Origin: Elysia marginata
Lineage: Eukaryota; Mollusca; Gastropoda; Plakobranchidae
Reading direction: 5' to 3'
Assembly: GCA_019649035.1 (NCBI GenBank)
Contig: BMAT01005382.1
Coordinates: 123,258-156,151 of the forward strand
Length of the DNA: 32,894 nt
Shown: positions 12,401 through 20,477 of the stretch, in pieces
Layout of the letters: each line of letters opens with the position of its first letter
Position numbering within the stretch: position 1 is the stretch's first letter
Position numbers and translations under genes: made by a program
Notes under the pieces: generated by a model
What the model saw: the letters and a program-made list of their open reading frames with translations, nothing else
Database searches by the model: none
What the model was told of the DNA's origin: nothing

Positions 12401-15400
12401 GGTACTAAAAGTACAAGAAATTAAAAATAAGTTACAAGGGAAATGTTGGGTTTAATCTTTAAAATGAATGGAAGCCTCGAATTTTAAGGTTAAACGGCAT
12501 TACTGATGATAAAGTTTTCAGAGCATCCGTAGAAAACTTCTCCTTTATGGATCAGCAGCATGGATACAGAGGTAGCAAGCATAAAGCTAAGCGGCGCCTA
12601 CACAAAGATGCTTAGAGTAGTCAAAGGAGTAACATCGCAGGGCAAGCTAAAGCCCTTTACGGAAAATGGCCAAGCATCACAACCACAGTAAAGAAATGCG
12701 CCTCAGATTCAGCGGCCACTGCCAGAGAAACAAAAAAGAAATGATGCATGAACTGATCCTATGGTAACCTAAACATGGGAAAAGAAGTGTTGGTGAACAG
12801 CAACGTACATAGTTTACATTGATCAACTTGAACAGGACACAGGAATACCACGTGAATACCCTGCTTGTGAAATGGTGGACAGAGAAAGATAGAAAAAGAT
12901 GGTCATTGCAAATGTTTCGACTGCGGTCGTACAAAAGATAGATAGACTAGTTTTTCGGTTTTGGAAGTAATATAAATAAAGGTAAAGGGAGGGGACAAAA
13001 GGTAGGTTTAATCTTGAAAACGTATTAAAAAATGAATATTTTGAAGGCTTTTCATGAATTAAAGGTCAAAACAAAACAGGCCTGTGGGCGATTTTCATAT
13101 CTAATTCTACAGTCTGCAACATCTTTTTTTTTCATGTCTGAAGAAAGTCGTCATAGTTTTTCTTTTAGAGTCGGAGATTTTCGGTCTATATGCAGAAGAA
13201 ATACTTAAACGTTTTGTATATTGCCTGATCAAGTTTGCTTATGAACTTCAACTTCTTTTTTTTGAAAATGTGAAAAGATAAAAAATGGTCTTCTCTTTAT
13301 ACGCGAACTATTTTAGCGGTAGATAAACGAAGAAATAGTTCGTTATGATTCGGACACCAGAACACGTACAATTTTGATATAGAAATAAGAAATGTTCACC
13401 CTCTTGATCTATATCTAACGTTTACTTTTCACAGCTTCACGAGACTTGAAATCTGTTGCAGGAAGAGAACGTTCATCTCAGACCGGTCACGTCGGTCGAA
13501 AATACAGCTATTTTAAAACTACTTTCTAGAGGATTCTACAGTCTATAATTACCGTTCTAGCTGTCGGCACGATTGAAGCAAAGACACTAGAAACGCTAAG
13601 AGAGTGGAAGTGATGGGTAAAAAAGAGAGAGAGAGATAGAGCGAGAAGTTTGATAACGGGAGCGAAGAGATAAAAAAACGACAGCATGTGGTTACAATAG
13701 ATTTATGTGTGTGTGGGGGGGAGGGGGTACAAGAAGAGAGGGAGATAAAAGAAGGGAAAATAGAGAGAAAAGAATAAAGAGAAAGAACAAAGAGAGAGAC
13801 AGAGGTAGAGAGAGAGAGAAAGAGAGAGATTGAGAGAGAGAGAAAGAGAGGTAGAGAGAGAGAGAAAGAGAGAGATTGAGAGACAGAGAGAGAGAGAGGG
13901 AGAGAGAGAGAGAGTAAGAGAGAACGAAAAAAGGGGAGGCAAAAGTGTGCTTAAGGGTTTAAAAACTAATGGAACTCAGACCCACAAATCTTTCTTTTCG
14001 AGTTTTTTTTTTACGAACAACCCACCGGTTGGTAATTTTAGTGGCTTTTGCTCAAAGATCTTTTCTCGCGTGAGGTAGAATTGAGTCTTAGACTAAAGCA
14101 GTGAAGTTACAAAAAAGGAATAAGGTGTGCGACATTTTTTTTTCTTTATGTCATTAAAATCCTAAAATTAATGCTTGCTTACTTGTTGCTCAGGCTAACG
14201 ACGGCTTTGAGCTCAAACGCAATTTTCAACAGGGCCCTAAAATCAGTTCAATTAAATAAATCGATGGAATAATACGAAAAGATAAAAAGGAATATTTAGA
14301 CAATCCTTTTGGAAAAATAATTATTTTTTTATAAAAATAAAAATCTATACATTGTATTTTTTAAAATAATGATCTTCTCTGCCTGACCAAATCAAGAGTG
14401 GTAGATAGACCCTCAGCTTTCGTTTAGAGCTGTTAGGGCACTGGTTTGGCAAGGTCCAAGGTAAGTCTTTGGACACTTGCACCTTTAAATGAGTAGGCCT
14501 ACTCAGCTTTCAGAATATTAACATTGAAAAGCCTTTACACTTTAAGTAAGGTACCTATGTTAGAAGCGCACAGCATTTTAAATAGTGGATTTAGCACTAT
14601 AAACAACGACTTAGAGAAAAAAAATAATTTCCTTGAATTACAGATGAATCGATTCAAGTACGAATACATAAATCCTAAAAAGACGAGCTTCATCTTTTAG
14701 GACAGGACTGACTGTGTTATCTCACCTTTGCTTAGCAGCTGTTGGGAGAAGTCGAAATATTCCTCTGTAGCGGAGTGGTGGCGGATTCCTTTGAATCTAC
14801 TCTCTCCAGGCCCCCTCATCGCCTGCTCGGACCAATGTACAAAGGCTTTCCCCCGGATTGTCATACGTATACCTGAAATTACATGAAAATAATGAGAAGT
14901 TCCTGATTAACATAGAAATTTGATGATGCTCGAACGCCGCCAAGAAAGTTTTTCCATTTTAAATGAATATTTTCGACTACTTTATGAGATGGTTAGGAGT
15001 CGAATAAAATGCTGTTTCGTAAATGAAAGGCTTAGTTCAACACCGAGTTTATATCTATTACAGCCAAAAATCGAGTTACTGTACACATAACGGTTGAAAT
15101 GGATTTAGACTCGATGTTGAGCTAAGCCCTTCATTTACAAAAGAGCATTTTGCTTAAATTGGGCTGTAAGCGTTCCGTTTTAACCTAAAAGACAAAAAGA
15201 TGCAAGCTGGTGTAATAATTAACTTTGAAATTTATTCCCTTAGGCAGCTAGTTTACGTCACTTGTTTTAGGCATACCCAACACTTTATAGCGTTTTACAA
15301 GAACAGTATTGATTTAATGTTTTCACATGATCAACAGTGTTTGGTTTTGGGTCTGAAAGATCTATGATGATATTAGAAACGAACCTAGAAGAAAAAAAAT

Positions 15401-16398
15401 CCTCACTCATGTGGAAATAGTAAATCAGCAGTAGATAAACCAAGGTAAATGCAATTGAATGAATACAGTTGATATATTAAAAAAGGTATCCTCATCGGAA
15501 TAATCCGTCGTTAACTCTTTATATTATCTTTCTCATTATCATTTCAATTTCACACTCACCCGAACATGTTTTAACGTGACGGAAACATTTGCAAAAGGTT
15601 ACATGACGCGTATCCCGTACGCAAAATTTCGGGCCGGCCTTTGGACCGGTAATCCGTTTTTGCTTTCCCACATAGAATATGCCCATGTAAAAAGGGTGTA
15701 TGTAATATACAGAGATAGAATTTTCTTTTTAAGTCTGTGAACCTATGACGGTTCTGTCTTCCGTAGGGGATGTCCATCATGTGAGACCGGTTTTTAGAAC
15801 TTTATCTAACACACTACCCGGTGAAGCTGCCTTTCATTGCAAAGTGTTTTAACATTTTAAGTTTCTATATTACTACGCATGAAGATTTGGTTTTATTTTT
15901 TAGCAAATTTATTTTGAACAAGTATCTTTATAAATGAACATGAAAAAACTATCCAAAAAATCTTTTCCCCTTATTTCTTTCGTAGTAATAGTAGGTCAAA
16001 CAGGGAGCCAAAACTACAACCAAAAAGTACATTTTTTTTTGTTTTAGCGAGCGAAAGGCGCTCCCGTATTTGTAAAGTCGACAATCTTTTTTAGCTTACT
16101 GCTCTCGTGTTCTACGTCACTATCTTTTACCATCAGGAAAAGGTTAGGTATTAGGTCTCGCAGTACACCGATTGCTGAGGTCTTGACATTTAGATGTCAG
16201 TAAAATTATATACAGAGCAGGAACTTGTCTAGAACCCAGATTCTAAAGGTTTATGTAAACCTAGAGCTAACAAAGCTACATTGGTTTTAGGTAAGCTTAA
16301 ACCTTCCTGCGTCATTATTTATACTGTGAGAGACAGACTTTTTTCTCAGTCTTTAAAGCCACCTTGCATTGAAACAATCTTCACCACAACTACTACTG

Positions 16399-16434
<36 letters not shown>

Positions 16435-18881
16435 GTACTACTACTACTACTACTACTACTAGTAGTAGTACTACAACTACTGCAATAAACACACCATCTT
16501 CCTCTCCCATTACCGTTTATAGTATTGCCAATGTCGATGCTACTACTAGGCAATCGCTCCCCTTACGACTTTAATACAACTGCCGTTTTAATGTATTTTA
16601 TGTGTAGCCAGTTTTGATTTGCCAGACCTTATGTCCAGAATTTAAGGGCAACGATGAACTGAATGACCCGAAGATGAAAACGAAGAGAAGCTTTAAACCA
16701 TACATAAATCTCCAAGTCAACCTGTTACAGAGACAGACTTAGTTCAAATGAAGAAATTAGTAGTCCACAACTGATCCATGACTTCAAGCCAATTACTCGG
16801 AGCAGAGTCAAGAGGCATTGTCCTCATAAATCCCCAAAACTTAACGATATGTTTAGTTTTGTCAGGGTTAATGCCCCATAAATAAACGTTTACGGTCACT
16901 CCATCACAACAAATCAGTAATGGTGTGGTTGCTAGCTCCTTATTTACATTTAACGGTAAAAGAGGACCAAGGAAAACAAATTTGTTGCAACGTTATGAAA
17001 TGGAAAACCCAGGAGAAGAAAAAAAAACTTCAGGAAACGGAAACGCACTATAGTTGGGCTAGGGTTAGAAGCAGGGGTGGGGGTGGGGGGAGGGAGGGGA
17101 GTCAGGGAGGAGGAGTTGGAAATTTTTATTACAATTAACAAGCACCTATATAAAACAAAAAAGGAAGTAAACATTATAACCAGCACATGGCAAACTAAAG
17201 GAGAATCTATTTTATACAGACAAAATTTTTAAAAAAGACAAAAGAAAAAGAAAACCTGAAACCAGTAAAGACAAAAAAAGCTTAGCTGGTTTTCAATTTT
17301 AGCGTCTCCTTTTTTCTTCAAAACTCGCTCACAACTTGAGGTATTTCTATAATATCAGCCATGAAAACCGTTTACAAGTTCAATTCTATGGTGTGTTATA
17401 AGTAAACTAAAGTTTCGTTTTTTTAAAACAAGAAAATCTGTAACTTTATATCTCACGTCAAATTTTTATACACCAAAACATGCATTGAACCAGAAATGTG
17501 AGCAACGAGGGGTAACTAAACCGGTAAAAGAGAAAAGTAACACTTTGGCAGCAGGTTGAGGCATTGATACGCCTTCAGAAAAGAATGTTTTAAGATGCTA
17601 CACAAAACTCATTTGTTGTCCTATCAAAACAATTTTTTATAAAAAAAAACATCCCCTTGCAACAACTTTGTTATCTGTATAAGAAAACATGTAATCTTGA
17701 TTTAGGAGTTCTAATCATTAATTTTTGCAAAATCTAGGGACAGTTTACTACGATAAAAATGATTTGTTACTGTGTTTCGATAGATATTGATTGAATTCGA
17801 GGAAAAAATCTATGAGTGTCTATTAAAACCGTAGGTCAAGACTTTTTTTTATTGTTAACATTACTTATGATGAAATTTTCGTCTCATTATTATATTGACG
17901 CGGCAGTTAATAGTAAATTTGATGAAAAGGATGATAAATTTAATAGGATTAAAATGGTTATAATAGTGATGTCGAAATATGCAAGGAACCTAAAGATTAA
18001 AAAAATTTAAATTACTGCTACCTAATTTTTGAAAAGTACACCAATTTTAAACCAATTGCATGAAAATACAATTTCTTCCCTACACAAAGTAGAAACGTTT
18101 ATTTAATCTTCTAGACCCGTTTCCTACCGCCCCACACAGCGGGAGGCTATGCACCAGCCAAAAAGAAGATTGGATGGAATTGTTGAGATTTTCCCTGTAA
18201 GACTGGAGAGAAAAGTAGCTGGCGAATTATAGACGGTTCTTTCAGCAGCTCTGAATGGCCAATTCGTGCAATTCGCCATTTTATTCGAAAAGACTGGAAT
18301 GGCACGATAGACGCTTTATACAAAAGCAACGTCGCGGTTCCAGGAATAGAAAGAAAAGGGAACATAATAAAGACAAGGCAAGGCGAAAAAAAACTTACAG
18401 AAGAAAATGCCATAAAGTAATGGAAAGTTAGATGGACTCTCGCAGGGTCTCACGTTTGAGGACAAAAAACGCATGCGAACTTTTAAAGGGAGACGGATAA
18501 ATGGTTAGATAGGTTATATAGAAAAAATAATTTTTCTGACAGAGTGCATGATCTAAAAAGTGCTCAAATTGTTAAAAGCAGCTGAGATATATTAAGGACG
18601 ACTTATATGATGGAGATACCTGAAAACAATCGATAAATAGATGATGGCTAGGTAAAAGAATTTACATACAAAATATATAGAAAAAGTAAGCGAATAAATA
18701 GATACATCCATTGATAAATGGATAAAAAAGAGAAATAGAGAGAAAACTAAGAGAGAGAGAGAGAGAGGGGAGAAAAGATAGAGAGATAGACAGATAGTGA
18801 GAGGAAGCGAGCAAGACAGAGGAGAAAAGATAGACAGATAGACAGATAGTGAGAGGAAGCGAGAGAGAGATATAGATAGAG

Positions 18882-18933
<52 letters not shown>

Positions 18934-20445
18934 CTCGTTTTGAAAATAATAATTTCATTTTCTTTTAATCAGTTCGTCTCTGAGATTTGATGAACTACGT
19001 TGGAATTAACAATTGAAAAGAGTCAATATAAAACACTGTAAGAATTATATTTGCAAAACAATGGAACGAAATATTGAAAATATCACGAGTGGAAATTCTG
19101 AAGTTACAAAATCGCAAAAAAGTGGGTTTATTTGAGAATTTTTTAAAGAATGTGAAGCATGAAGGAAACAAGTTAAAAAAAAAGAACATCTGAGATTTTT
19201 GTGTGAAGAGAGAGATTCTCACCTGTCTAAATATACAGGAGGTGAAAACAGAATAAAAACAAAAGAAATTAGCAAAACAGTCTATCAAACAAAAATCTCA
19301 GAACCGCCCAAACAAATGAAATAAAAAACTTGATGCAAATTAAAAAATAAAAGGTAAAACAATCCAATTAAGATGATAAATGGATTGGCTTCACTCACGG
19401 TCCGCCCTCAACCTGATATTCGAGTCCCCTGTCTTTCCTCGTCCTGCCATGTTGTAAATGTGAGTCATTCTTTATACTCGCGTATATAGTACTGATACAA
19501 GACCATTTTGTTACCTATTTTTGCCTTTTTAAAAAAGGTATTTATGCTCCAACCATGTTGAGTACTCTACCTATGTGCCTGAAGCATAATAATTTCCAAC
19601 CTTATCTATTTATCTAACTATCTATTTGCCCTTCCGTCTGTCTATCACTGCTAATTTTTCTTTAAATAGCCTACTTTCAACCTCTCTTGGTTGTGTTTTT
19701 TCACTGTCACTATACTTTGCACCCTGAGAGTGACCAAGGTTCTATCTCAACTGGGCATAGTTTTGAGAAAACCGACTTTTGTGTTTAACCTTGCAAGTTA
19801 TTTTACTAAAAAAAATAATTGAAAGTGTCCGAAACCACCTACAGGAAGTTCAGATCGCCTAACTTTTTAAACATAACATAGAAAAACAAATATAAGGAAG
19901 CTGATTAATGTTCTTAATTGATATCACCAAAAAGCAAGGATAAAACCTTGTCATTTTAAGGGTGCAAATTTCCGCGGCCTTTGTATGTCCGTGCAGTCTT
20001 GCCTCGAACCCCTGATTGGGTCTGCGGCTCTACTCATCCATTGCTGTGCATTTGCTCCATCCACTAAATTTGCCTCTTCTTTACCTCGTCTTCATACCGA
20101 ACTTGTCTTTCCATCGTTCTAATTGTTATATTAATACTCTTTGCCCGTAACACGACGCAACTTCTAGGGGCTGGCAGCATGGTAATACCACTTCTCTACA
20201 CAAAAATTGCACAATAGAAGAAGGCTTAAATGTTTAGCTCTATCGGTTACAAAAGCACAGGTTTCACAAAACACTATAATCATAATAATGAGTTCTAGCC
20301 AACTTGCTCCTTCAACTAACGGTGAAAAGGAACTATGATGAGAGCGACAGATAGCTATAACTATAGGTAACCAAAACTAAATTTAGAGGCAAATACCCCC
20401 CCCCCCCCCCCCCAAAAAAAAAAAAAGAAAAACAAACAAACAAAG

Positions 20446-20477
<32 letters not shown>

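Larger units (their letters stand above)
12405..14725 (-). other. Intron 2 (2321 bp)
   Basis: This intron holds a decayed LINE 3' end (12470-12960) and a GA-rich tract (13621-13935), with a G run in front. Nothing was recognised in 12970-13600 or 13940-14720. Confidence 0.75.

Noticed and set aside
16281-16574. Thr-rich and Ser-rich frames on both strands
   Set aside because: They are translations of the (CTA)n microsatellite with no flanking coding signal.
18250-18282. Short hairpin around AATGGCCAATT and AATTCGCCATT
   Set aside because: Eleven-base arms with a mismatch are close to what a window of this size gives by chance.
19980-20130. Minus-strand stretch beginning with codons for ERWKDKF, resembling a LINE tail
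   Set aside because: Only a few residues match and the rest shows no ordered motifs, so the support is too thin.
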